Source: Halobacterium zhouii (GTDB lineage: Archaea > Halobacteriota > Halobacteria > Halobacteriales > Halobacteriaceae). From it: a DNA stretch of 64,000 bases. Of the stretch, positions 42,358 to 49,804 are shown piece after piece; position 1 is the first letter of the stretch; each line of letters opens with the position of its first letter. The notes beneath the pieces are model-generated. The model did no database searches and was not told the origin of the DNA. It worked only from the letters and a program-made list of their open reading frames with translations. The translations under genes were made by a program, and so were the position numbers. The stretch lies in NCBI RefSeq assembly GCF_021249405.1, contig NZ_CP089593.1, forward strand, positions 1,922,001 through 1,986,000, read 5' to 3'.

Positions 42358-44193
42358 ATGAGCGAACTCGGGGATTTCGCCGACCACGGCACCGACGACG
42401 GTGCCGACGGCGACGGGAGTGCGACTGACGCCGACGAGCAGGCCGGCGACCACGTAGAGGAGCGTGACGACGGCGAAGAGTTCGACCGACCGGAACTGGC
42501 GGACGTCGGCGCAGACGACGGACTCGGCGCGCTCGCCGTCTCCGAGGGGTTACGCATCCACGAGGACGGCCAGGAGACCGCACTGAAGGCGTACGTCACC
42601 GCGAGCAATCGGTCCGCGGTCCGCCTCGGCAGCTATCTGGTCGCGCCCTACCCCGGCGGCGAGAAACTGTTCTGCCGCATCACCGGTCTCGAGTACGTAC
42701 AGGCGTTCCAGAGCGACGACGCCACCGAGATCCACGCCCGCCGCGCGATGCGAAGCGACAGCGTCGACGAACGCGACTACAAGTTCCTCGCGGAACTCGA
42801 CCCCGTCGCCGTCCTCTACTCTGACGGGGACGAATTGAAGCGCCGGATGCCCGACCGCGTCCCGAAACCCGAGACGGTCGTGCGCGCCGCCGACGACGCC
42901 ACCGAGATCAAGACCGGGCTGAAGATCCCCGAGGAGGGCGTCTTCCTCGGTCACCTCTCGGTCGGCGGAGAGAAGGTGCGGACCGCCGCCGAACCCCCGA
43001 CCATCGACTACCGCGTGAAAGACGACTTCGAGGCCGGTGACCCGCTCGTGTTCCGGCACACGCTCGTCGCCGGCGGCACTGGCTCGGGAAAGACCCACTC
43101 CGCGAAGAACGTCCTCCGACAGTATCTCCACGAGGACCGGCGCTACCCCGTCGAGGCGAACGGCGCCGAACGCCGCGCCGCAGTCGTGCAGTTCGACCCG
43201 CAGGACGAGTACGCCCAGATGCACGACGACAACCCGGACGCCGACGCCAGCGACGAACGCGTTTGGGAAACCCAGGGCCTCGCGTACGGCGGCCACGAAG
43301 ACACCACCGCGTTCGTGCCGAAGGTCGGAGACGCCACGTACGCCGCGGACCACCACGCCGCCGAGCAGGTCCAGTTCACCATCCCGTTCTCGATGGTCCG
43401 CTCGAACCCGTGGCTGGTCGCGTCCAGCGGCCTCAACGACAACCAGTACGGCGGGCTCACCCTGCTGCTCGAGCGGTTCTTCGACCAGCACGGGAACGGC
43501 GGCACGTACGAGGAGTTCTGCTCGTTCCTCGACGACCCCGCCCTGAAGGAGGAACTCGACGAGAGCGGCCGCGTCCACGAAGCCACCTACGAGGCAGTGC
43601 TGCGGCGCGTCCACGGCATGCCTTCCGGATTGTTCGACCAGGACGCACGCCCCATCACGGACCTCGTCGAGGGGAACCAGTTCGTGCGACCGGGCCGCCT
43701 CTCCGTGGTGCCGACGTACCACATCAGCAACTCGCGGGCCGCCGAAACCGTCGTGCTCGCGGTGTCCAGCCTGCTCGTCGACCAGAAACTCTCTAACGAC
43801 CCGCGCTACGACGCTATCAAGGAGACGCCGCTGGTCGTCGGGATGGACGAGGCGCACAACTTCCTCTCGGACGCCGACAGCGTGCAGGCGCGGAAGGTCG
43901 TCGGGAAGTTCACGGAAGCCGCCAAACAGGGCCGTAAGGAACGCCTCGGCCTGTTCCTCATCACGCAGGACCCCCAGGACATCGCGGACCCCGTGTTCAA
44001 GCAAGTGAACACGACGGTCGTGTTGAACCTCGGTGACGAGGACGCCATCAAGGCCGTGAACATCCCCTCGGAACTCCAGTCGAAGGTGCCGTACATGGAG
44101 AAGGGACAGATGGTCGTCTACTCGCCGGACAACTCCGAACCAGTCGAGATTCAGGGGCTGCCGACCTGTCTCACGCGCCACGGTCGCGAGTAG
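42358..44193 (+). CDS. herA: HerA-type bipolar DNA helicase/translocase
   Basis: 611 residues. After an acidic N-terminal tail (about 1-55) comes the HAS-barrel and a RecA-like motor with Walker A GGTGSGKTHS (about 239-248), Walker B LVVGMDEAH, and the C-terminal LITQDPQDI and arginine-finger region ending in the HAS-like strand. HerA drives DNA-end processing with NurA, Mre11 and Rad50. nurA lies 4.4 kb upstream on the same strand, separated by five genes, so they are not one operon here. Confidence 0.93.
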   Translation: MSELGDFADHGTDDGADGDGSATDADEQAGDHVEERDDGEEFDRPELADVGADDGLGALAVSEGLRIHEDGQETALKAYVTASNRSAVRLGSYLVAPYPGGEKLFCRITGLEYVQAFQSDDATEIHARRAMRSDSVDERDYKFLAELDPVAVLYSDGDELKRRMPDRVPKPETVVRAADDATEIKTGLKIPEEGVFLGHLSVGGEKVRTAAEPPTIDYRVKDDFEAGDPLVFRHTLVAGGTGSGKTHSAKNVLRQYLHEDRRYPVEANGAERRAAVVQFDPQDEYAQMHDDNPDADASDERVWETQGLAYGGHEDTTAFVPKVGDATYAADHHAAEQVQFTIPFSMVRSNPWLVASSGLNDNQYGGLTLLLERFFDQHGNGGTYEEFCSFLDDPALKEELDESGRVHEATYEAVLRRVHGMPSGLFDQDARPITDLVEGNQFVRPGRLSVVPTYHISNSRAAETVVLAVSSLLVDQKLSNDPRYDAIKETPLVVGMDEAHNFLSDADSVQARKVVGKFTEAAKQGRKERLGLFLITQDPQDIADPVFKQVNTTVVLNLGDEDAIKAVNIPSELQSKVPYMEKGQMVVYSPDNSEPVEIQGLPTCLTRHGRE

Positions 44194-44230
44194 CGAAGCA
44201 TCACGGGGTGGGTGACGAGCGCCGCCAGAC

Positions 44231-44237
44231 GCTTTTT
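44231..44237 (+). promoter_or_regulatory. TATA-like box of the UspA gene
   Basis: GCTTTTT is centred 28 nt upstream of the ATG at 44262, giving a leaderless message. Confidence 0.45.
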
Positions 44238-44261
44238 GAGGGAGGCGACGAACAGTCGGGT

Positions 44262-44687
44262 ATGGCTCGGATTCTCGTCCCCATCGACGGGTCACAGCAG
44301 TCGACCGACGCCCTGGAGTACGCCCTCGAGAACTTCCAGGACGACGACATCACAGTCATCAACATCATCGACCCCATCGAGGCCGGCTACGCCGGGCAGT
44401 CCGCCGTCCCCGGCTACTCCGAGGAGTGGTTCGAGCAGGCCAAGGAAGGCTCCCAGGAACTCTTCGACGAAGCCCAGGCAGCCGCCGACGAGTACGGCGT
44501 GCGCCTGGACTCCGTCTCCGAGGTCGGTCGCCCGACGCGGACCATCGTCGAGTACGCCAAGGACAACGACATCGACCAGATTGTCATGGGGAGCCACGGC
44601 CGCTCCGGCGTCTCTCGCATCCTCCTCGGGAGCGTGGCCGAAAGCGTCGTGCGGCGCTCCCCGGTTCCGGTCACCATCGTGCGATAA
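44262..44687 (+). CDS. UspA-family universal stress protein
   Basis: 141 residues, single Usp domain. ATP-binding type: N-terminal ILVPIDGS and C-terminal VMGSHGRSGVSRILLGSVAESVVRRSPVPV contain the G-2x-G-9x-G(S/T) motif. Cytoplasmic stress protein. The palindromic element starting at 44692 follows its stop codon directly. Confidence 0.95.
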   Translation: MARILVPIDGSQQSTDALEYALENFQDDDITVINIIDPIEAGYAGQSAVPGYSEEWFEQAKEGSQELFDEAQAAADEYGVRLDSVSEVGRPTRTIVEYAKDNDIDQIVMGSHGRSGVSRILLGSVAESVVRRSPVPVTIVR

Positions 44688-44691
44688 ACCC

Positions 44692-45240
44692 ACTTTTTGC
44701 TCTGCGTGGGGCGCGCTCCGCGCGCCCCATCTGCTCACGGCGCACAGCGCCGTTCGCATGGTTAGCGGGACCTTCGGTCCCGCTCAACTCGGCAAAAACT
44801 TGGGAAAAAGCACTCCTCCCTCACTTCGTGCCTCCGGCACTCCGTTCGTTCGTCGGCCCGAGCGCTCGCGTTGCTCGCGCTCGGTGGTTACGCGAGCCGG
44901 GCGGGACCAAAGGTCCCGCTGGAAGCCGGCCGTAGGCCGGCGACGACAGCGAGCGTGACGTCGTCAACGCTACGCGTTGACGGAAAACCGCTTCACTCGG
45001 GTCCTTCGGACCGTCCTCAGAACGCTTCGCGTTCTGATGGGCTGCACGGGAGCTTCGCTCTTGTGAACGCTCGCTCGCCGATGCTTGTCTTGCGGTTTGC
45101 GTAGTTGCGAACAGACGGCGGTGTCCTGGTCAATGACCTCACTCGTTGTCGCAGGCCGGGTCGCCGTGCTCCCGCCTCGGCCGGACCTGCGTCGGTGATT
45201 ACGTCACGCTCCGGGTTGGTCTTGTTCTCCTACTTGAACC
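44692..45240 (+). repeat. 3'-end-associated palindromic element, copy A (downstream of uspA)
   Basis: This fills most of the 671-bp gap 44688-45358, which has no credible gene. Head: CTTTTTGC, a GGGGCGCG/CGCGCCCC hairpin, then GGCAAAAACTT and AAAAAGCACTCCTCCCTC. Middle: a chain of short hairpins (GCGGGACC-TTC-GGTCCCGC, GCGGGACC-AAA-GGTCCCGC, GCCGGCC-GTA-GGCCGGC, AACGC-TAC-GCGTT). Tail: GCGAACAGACGGC (about 45109) and the conserved 30-bp motif at 45211-45240. Order and wording match the copies at 61 kb. Confidence 0.8.
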
Positions 45241-45320
45241 TTCACTGGGAGGAACGGAGGACTGTGTCCGTGGCTGAACACCGTCGTATTGCGGGTGAGC
45301 GCGCTACACCCTGCGGAAAC

Positions 45321-45327
45321 TATTTAG
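45321..45327 (+). promoter_or_regulatory. TATA-like box of the 45359 membrane protein gene
   Basis: TATTTAG, centred 35 nt before the ATG at 45359; a short (about 8 nt) leader is predicted. Confidence 0.45.
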
Positions 45328-45358
45328 AACCTGACTCTGTGGTGCCGAGAGAGACGGT

Positions 45359-45718
45359 ATGTCCGAAGCACCACTCGTCCGGTTCGGATTCCCGGGTTTC
45401 TGGATCGGAATCGGCGTAATCCAGTGGTACTGGCCGGCCGCAATCTTCCCGGCATTCTCGAACGAGGACGTGACGCCGGGCGCTCGCGGATTCGCGGTGG
45501 CGTGGCTGCTGGTCGGGGCGGTACTCGGGTACGTCTTCGTTCCCGGACTCGGCGCGTTCAGCGGGTGGTTCGTGCCCGGGTTCGTCCTCGTGGTCGTGGG
45601 CCTGCTTCAGGCGGCCTGGCCGGCGTGGTCACCGCCCGCGGGAATCGTCACGGAGCGACAGTACGGCACCTCTCTGGCCGGACTCGGGGTCGCCGTGCTG
45701 GTGTTCGGCCTGCTCTAG
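45359..45718 (+). CDS. Small four-helix membrane protein
   Basis: 119 residues, nearly all hydrophobic, with about four helices (WIGIGVIQWYWPAAIF, GFAVAWLLVGAVLGYVFV, WFVPGFVLVVVGLLQAAW, SLAGLGVAVLVFGLL). No family recognised. Its TAG and the TAG of the convergent gene share the palindrome CTAG (45715-45718). Confidence 0.8.
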   Translation: MSEAPLVRFGFPGFWIGIGVIQWYWPAAIFPAFSNEDVTPGARGFAVAWLLVGAVLGYVFVPGLGAFSGWFVPGFVLVVVGLLQAAWPAWSPPAGIVTERQYGTSLAGLGVAVLVFGLL

Positions 45719-46191
45719 AGCGGCGTGCCCTGGCCGTCCCCCTCGGCCTGCGTGGCGGCCTGCTCGCGCATTGCCTGAACCTCCTCGACGTAGTCGTAGC
45801 CCGGGATGATTCCCTGGAACCACGTCCCTTCGACGTAGTTCACGAGCGCGAGCGCGTCGTCTGCCGCCGTGTCGTCATCCCCGGACACGCGCGTTTCGAC
45901 AGTCACCTCGTCGGTGCCACGCTCGACATCCGGCGCGGCGACGTCGTCGGCGATCGCGACGCCGGGGGCGTCCTCGACCCGGCGCTCGAACGTCTCGTAC
46001 CAGCCGTCCTCGACGACGTCCGCGACGGGTTCAGTGGTCGCCGCGTCCAGCGTCGGCAGCGTCACCGTGACGGACACCGCGTCGTCCCGGAGTGCCACGG
46101 TCGCCTCGAAGTCGTTCGTCGTCGGCGCAAATCCGTCATCTGTGCGCTCGAAGTGCCGGTGGTCCTCGAACGCCGCCTCGGCGTCACTCAT
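45715..46191 (-). CDS. Conserved haloarchaeal protein, probably DUF5813
   Basis: 158 residues, acidic, beginning MSDAEAAFEDHRHFERTDDG; a central DAVSVTVTLPTLDA and an end with VNYVEGTWFQGIIPGYDYVEEV. I recall this as DUF5813, unverified. No membrane segment. It is convergent with the membrane protein gene, stops overlapping by 4 bp. Confidence 0.82.
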   Translation of the reverse strand: MSDAEAAFEDHRHFERTDDGFAPTTNDFEATVALRDDAVSVTVTLPTLDAATTEPVADVVEDGWYETFERRVEDAPGVAIADDVAAPDVERGTDEVTVETRVSGDDDTAADDALALVNYVEGTWFQGIIPGYDYVEEVQAMREQAATQAEGDGQGTPL

Positions 46192-46366
46192 TACTCCACC
46201 GAACGACGCGCGAGCAGTTGTGCGTTGCGCTCCGGCGCGTCACTCCCTCACGCGACCGTTCCGGTGGTCGTAAGTACCGCTGGCGCACAGCTACCGCCAA
46301 CCCGGGCGATGGCGTCCGCCCACCCCAACCGCCGGACACGCCGGCTGATGACGCCTTCTCACAGCC

Positions 46367-46804
46367 ATGTCCAGAGATTCACTCCGCGCGCTCGAGGTGC
46401 TCGCGCTCGTCGGCGTCGGCGGGTTCGCCGGCGCGAACCTCCGGTACGCCGTCGCTTCGCATTCGCTCGCGACGAACCTCGTCCTCGCTACGCTCGGCCG
46501 AGACGCCGTCTCGCTCGCCGCACGCGGCCTGCTCGGCACGCTCGCCGTGAACGCGGTCGGGAGTCTCGCGCTCGGCTTTCTGGTCTACGAGGCCGTCGGC
46601 GACAGCGTCCTCTCTGAGGGCTCCCGGACCGTGCTCGCGACAGGCTTCCTCTCCTCGTTCACCACGTACAGCACGTTCGCCGTGCAGACCGCCGGCGTCT
46701 CGCCGCCACTGATGGTGGCGAACGTCGCCGCGAACTACCTGCTCGGGTTCGCTGGCGTCGTCGCGGGGCGAGCGCTCGCCACGCGCTACGGAGGTGGCGC
46801 GTGA
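46367..46804 (+). CDS. crcB: Fluoride channel CrcB/Fluc, first subunit
   Basis: 145 residues, four helices. GGFAGANLRY, the Asn in LAVNAVGSLALGF and the GFLSSFTTYSTFAVQ segment carry the pore residues of Fluc channels (Phe box and Na+ site). Exports fluoride. Its stop overlaps the ATG of a second crcB by one base (TGATG), typical for heterodimeric pairs with opposite topology. Confidence 0.93.
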   Translation: MSRDSLRALEVLALVGVGGFAGANLRYAVASHSLATNLVLATLGRDAVSLAARGLLGTLAVNAVGSLALGFLVYEAVGDSVLSEGSRTVLATGFLSSFTTYSTFAVQTAGVSPPLMVANVAANYLLGFAGVVAGRALATRYGGGA

Positions 46805-47160
46805 TGGACCTCCCGCTCGCTCCCGCGCATCTCGTCGGCACGGGCGGTGCAATCGGCGCCGTTCTCCGGTACGGAGTCGGCGAATTCGTCGACGTCGAGG
46901 GCTACCCGGCGGGCACGCTCGTCGTGAACGTCCTCGGAACGTTCGCGCTCGCGCTCCTCACGTTCGCGAACGCCGGCGCCGACGCGATGCTCCTGCTCGG
47001 CACCGGCGTCTGCGGGTCGTTCACCACGTTCTCCTCGTTCAGCGTCGACGTGGTCGGCCTCGCCGAGAACGAGCGGTACGCGGCCGCCGCGTTCCACGCG
47101 CTCGGGAATTTGATGGGTGCGGCGGTAGCGATTGGGCTGGCGTGGCTGCTGGCCGGGTGA
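46804..47160 (+). CDS. crcB: Fluoride channel CrcB/Fluc, second subunit
   Basis: 118 residues, four helices: GTGGAIGAVLRYGVG, TLVVNVLGTFALA and GVCGSFTTFSSFSVDVV are the Fluc motifs. It overlaps the first crcB; paired paralogs are expected to form an antiparallel heterodimer. A GTG one codon upstream is an alternative start. Stop lies 2 bp before the convergent arsN2-like gene's stop. Confidence 0.93.
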   Translation: MDLPLAPAHLVGTGGAIGAVLRYGVGEFVDVEGYPAGTLVVNVLGTFALALLTFANAGADAMLLLGTGVCGSFTTFSSFSVDVVGLAENERYAAAAFHALGNLMGAAVAIGLAWLLAG

Positions 47161-47162
47161 CG

Positions 47163-47624
47163 CTACTCCCGGAGTGGCTTCCGCATGCAAGTCGCGGTCG
47201 ACGGGCAGACGTCCGTGAACTGGCTGGTCTGACGGAGTTCTCGGGGCGCGCGCTCCCGGTCGACCGCCTCGTAGCCGCGCGTCCGGAAGAACCCTGCCGC
47301 TGACGTGGTCAGCAGGTAGAGCTCGTCGACCCCGTTCTCCCTGGCGTGGCCCTCCAGAGCGTCACAGAGCGCGGTTCCGTAGCCCCGTCCTCGCACCGAG
47401 TCAGCGACGACGAGCGACCGGAGGAGCGCGCTCGACGCGCGTGGTTCGAGCGCGCCAGCACCGACGACGTCGCCGCCGTCGACGGCGACGAGGAGAGACG
47501 CCTCGTTCGGTTGCAGGTCGCGGTGCGGGAGGTCGTTCGCGTTCAGCAGCGCGACCACGCGGTCGTGGTCTTCGGGTTCCGCAGCTCGAACGGTCGGTAC
47601 GTCGGCGGTCACGCCGGCTGACAC
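47163..47624 (-). CDS. arsN2: GNAT acetyltransferase, ArsN2-like
   Basis: 153 residues. Acetyl-CoA loop in LVVADSVRGRGYGTAL and a C-terminal SQFTDVCPSTATCMRKPL that resembles ArsN2, an acetyltransferase recurrently encoded in arsenic resistance clusters. Here it is the last gene of arsR-arsM-(membrane protein)-arsN2, overlapping the preceding gene by 16 bp. Substrate (possibly an organoarsenical) is unproved. Confidence 0.85.
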   Translation of the reverse strand: MSAGVTADVPTVRAAEPEDHDRVVALLNANDLPHRDLQPNEASLLVAVDGGDVVGAGALEPRASSALLRSLVVADSVRGRGYGTALCDALEGHARENGVDELYLLTTSAAGFFRTRGYEAVDRERAPRELRQTSQFTDVCPSTATCMRKPLRE

Positions 47625-47908
47625 CCGTCACTGTTCGAGGGGTGCGCGACGGTGATGCGGACGCGGCCGGCGACGTCGAACGCGAACCCCTGGCACTCGT
47701 TGAAACACTCGACAAGCGTCGCGGTGCGGCGCGCACTGACGGCCAGCGCGCCGAGGGACGCGACGACGGCGGCGCCCGCGAGCGGGTTGCTCGCGGTGAA
47801 CAGCGAGAGAGGAACGGCTGCCATCACGGCGTACACCGCGAGGACGCCGCGCCAGGTGGGTTGGTCGACGAGCGGTCCGTTTCGGGGGGTGGATGGGGGT
47901 TCGTGCAT
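47609..47908 (-). CDS. Small membrane protein with CxxxC in the arsenic operon
   Basis: 99 residues. Two hydrophobic helices (GVLAVYAVMAAVPLSLF and GAAVVASLGALAVSA) are followed by ECFNECQGFAFD and a last Cys near the C-terminus. The start at 47908 (MHEPPSTP) was chosen because the long upstream extension of this frame is antisense shadow within arsM. It overlaps arsN2 and follows arsM by 50 bp. No known family; paired cysteines could bind As(III), an inference from context. Confidence 0.75.
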   Translation of the reverse strand: MHEPPSTPRNGPLVDQPTWRGVLAVYAVMAAVPLSLFTASNPLAGAAVVASLGALAVSARRTATLVECFNECQGFAFDVAGRVRITVAHPSNSDGCQPA

Positions 47909-47958
47909 GGTAGGTTGGTCGTATCGTGGTCGCTCAGCGGTGGCTGTCGTCGGGCCCG

Positions 47959-48786
47959 TCACGCCGACGGCTTCTCGGCCTCGATGGTCGCGGAGACGAC
48001 GTATTCGCTCAGGTCGCGTTCGGCGTCCCACTCGCGGATGAACGACTCGCTGTCGTCCTTCGGCTCGATGACGACACCCTCGAATCCGGCGTCCGCGAGC
48101 ATCGCCTCGAGGTCGGGAATCGGTGACGCGCCCGCGACGCACGCGGCGACTGATTCGGGGTCGGCGCGCACGTCGTCCGGGAGGTCCGCGGTCAACACGA
48201 CGTCCGAGATGGCGAGGCGGCCACCCGGGCGGAGAGCGCGGTATGCCTCCCGGAACACCCGCGGCTTGTCCGGCGAGAGGTTGACGACGCAGTTCGAGAT
48301 GACGACGTCCACGGTCTCGTCGGCGACCGGGAGGTGTTCGATCTCGCCGAGGCGGAACTCGACGTTTCCGGCGTCGTTCTCCGCAGCGTTCTCGCGGGCT
48401 TTCTCGACCATCTCCGGCGTCATGTCGACGCCGACGACGGACCCTTCGACCCCGACTTCGCGTCCCGCGAGGAAGCAATCGAATCCGCCACCAGACCCCA
48501 GGTCGAGGACGTCGTCGCCGGCGTTCATGCTCGCGAGCGCCGTCGGATTCCCGCAGCCGAGGCCGAGGTTCGCGCCGGCCTCGACGGCGTCGACGTCGTC
48601 GTCCGAGTACCCGAGGTCTCGCGCGCGGTCGTCGGGCGCGTCCGCTGTCGACGGTGCGTCTGCGGTGCCGCCGCAGCACGACGAGGATTCGCTGGCGATG
48701 CTGCCGTAGCGCTCGCGGACGGCCGCTCGCTGTTCGGCCGGGTCGATGCTCGCGCTGTCGTCGGTGGTACGGGTGTCGTCAGTCAT
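47959..48786 (-). CDS. arsM: Arsenite S-adenosylmethionine methyltransferase
   Basis: 275 residues, class I methyltransferase. SAM site VLDLGSGGGFDCFLA and VVGVDMTPEMVEKARENA; arsenite-binding cysteines in SSSCCGG, LGLGCGNP, SNCVVNLSPDK and AACVAGASP match the four family positions. Converts As(III) to methylarsenicals. The ATG overlaps the arsR 3' end by 8 bp, so expression should follow ArsR. Confidence 0.95.
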   Translation of the reverse strand: MTDDTRTTDDSASIDPAEQRAAVRERYGSIASESSSCCGGTADAPSTADAPDDRARDLGYSDDDVDAVEAGANLGLGCGNPTALASMNAGDDVLDLGSGGGFDCFLAGREVGVEGSVVGVDMTPEMVEKARENAAENDAGNVEFRLGEIEHLPVADETVDVVISNCVVNLSPDKPRVFREAYRALRPGGRLAISDVVLTADLPDDVRADPESVAACVAGASPIPDLEAMLADAGFEGVVIEPKDDSESFIREWDAERDLSEYVVSATIEAEKPSA

Positions 48787-49153
48787 CGTCGAGTTCCCTC
48801 GTACTGTCGAGAACCGACAGGATGCGTTCGGCGCGCGCGGTCGCGGTGTAGTACCGCCACCGCCCCTCTTTCCGCCGCTCCACCAGTCCGGCACTGAAGA
48901 GCCGCGAGAGCGCTTGGCTGACGGCACTCTGACTCACACCGAGCGCCGGCTCGATCTCACAGACGCAGACGTCGTCCTCGGCATCCGCGATGAGACGCAG
49001 CGCCTCGTAGCGCGTATCGTTGCCGAGCGTCGCGAGCGTCTCGACGTCCGCCGCGAGCGCGTCCTCCGTCAGGGAGTGGCTTGCTGGCTGGCAGCAGCCC
49101 GCCGCTGGGCCGCTGGCGCTGGCCGACTCCGTTTCGCTCTCTTGCTGACCCAT
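48779..49153 (-). CDS. arsR: ArsR-family arsenic-responsive repressor
   Basis: 124 residues. DNA-binding helix in LGVSQSAVSQALSRL; the metal-sensing motif appears as DVCVCEIE (Cys63, Cys65) at the start of the alpha3 helix, with an additional GCCQP pair (20-21) in a disordered N-terminus. First gene of the ars operon. It should bind the duplicated TTAGCA...CTAATA sequence overlapping its own promoter and release it on As(III) binding. Confidence 0.93.
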   Translation of the reverse strand: MGQQESETESASASGPAAGCCQPASHSLTEDALAADVETLATLGNDTRYEALRLIADAEDDVCVCEIEPALGVSQSAVSQALSRLFSAGLVERRKEGRWRYYTATARAERILSVLDSTRELDDD

Positions 49154-49154
49154 C

Positions 49155-49187
49155 TTAGCAATTACTAATATTAGCAGCCACTAATAT
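49155..49187 (-). promoter_or_regulatory. ars operon promoter with duplicated operator-like site
   Basis: Two 16-bp direct copies, TTAGCAATTACTAATA (49155-49170) and TTAGCAGCCACTAATA (49171-49186), each containing a TTAG/CTAA dyad. On the minus strand the second copy includes TATATTAG, a TATA box centred about 30 nt from the arsR ATG (49153). Operator and TATA overlap, as expected for repression. Confidence 0.7.
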
Positions 49188-49261
49188 AGTTGTTCGGGTG
49201 GTGACGGCTATGGCCTGTATTCGAGGAATACGTACGGAACACGTTCTGAAATCCCGGATAA

Positions 49262-49509
49262 GCTAGAGGAAATTCGACAGAGCGTTGGCAATATCAGAAG
49301 GTGAACCAGCCGACCGCGGCTTCCGTTCGCGGCGCGAGCGGTTCGCTAGAACCCGAGCGCTGCGATTCACTTCGCGAACGAGCATCGCGAGTGAGCGGAG
49401 GCCGAGGAGTGACTACCGCGCCCGCAGGGCGCGACAGGAGCGACGCTGTGCTTTTAGCGTAGCTTTTGCCAGCGAAGGAGCGAAGCGACTGAGCGCAGCA
49501 AAAGGTACG
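49262..49509 (-). repeat. 3'-end-associated palindromic element, copy D (downstream of tRNA-Leu)
   Basis: Begins at the tRNA 3' end and runs on the minus strand through TACCTTTTGCTGCGC, GGCAAAAGCTACGC, and a region with GTGAATCGC, GCGCTCGGGT and CGCTCGCGCCGCGAACG shared with 61.16-61.21 kb. Bases 49448-49508 match 61511-61571 with one mismatch. The upstream part of this 356-bp gap (49188-49261) shows no recognisable feature. Confidence 0.8.
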
Positions 49510-49592
49510 TGCGAGGGGTGGGATTCGAACCCACGAACCCCTACGGGAGCGGGTCTTAAGCCCGCCGCCTTTGGCCGCTCGGCCACCCTCGC
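49510..49592 (-). tRNA. tRNA-Leu(UAA)
   Basis: Read on the minus strand: acceptor GCGAGGG pairs with CCCUCGC, anticodon loop CUUAAGA gives anticodon UAA, a long type II variable arm (CUCCCGUAGGGG) as required for leucine, and T-loop GUUCGAAUC. Discriminator A at 49510; CCA not encoded. 83 nt, no intron. Confidence 0.96.
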
Positions 49593-49632
49593 ATCCGTCT
49601 GTGCGCCCCGGGGAGAGAAGTCGGTTACGGTG

Positions 49633-49803
49633 TCAGTGGCGGTGGTCGTAGAGCGCGGTGGCAGCGCCGAACCCGAGACTGGCGGCGAGGAGCGCCGCGC
49701 GGTTGCGGAGCGTCCACGTCGTGCCGAGCACCGGGGTTGCGACGGCGAGAAGAGCGAGGAAGGCGAGCGCGGTGACGAGGAGGCAGAGGTAGAGCGCGCG
49801 CAC
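49633..49803 (-). CDS. Small two-helix membrane protein (GTG start)
   Basis: 56 residues starting at GTG 49803, one base after the ferredoxin stop. Two hydrophobic helices (LYLCLLVTALAFLALLAVA and RAALLAASLGFGAATALY) with a short arginine-containing loop. The tight spacing and clean membrane pattern support a real gene cotranscribed with the ferredoxin. Function unknown. Confidence 0.6.
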   Translation of the reverse strand: MRALYLCLLVTALAFLALLAVATPVLGTTWTLRNRAALLAASLGFGAATALYDHRH

Positions 49804-49804
49804 G

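Noticed and set aside
44688..45358. Possible small protein genes in the 671-bp gap
   Set aside because: ORFs there are interrupted by hairpins, have no acidic bias or start signals; the sequence is a repeated element.
46192..46366. Fluoride riboswitch before crcB
   Set aside because: No crcB-motif pseudoknot pattern could be recognised in the 175 bp upstream.
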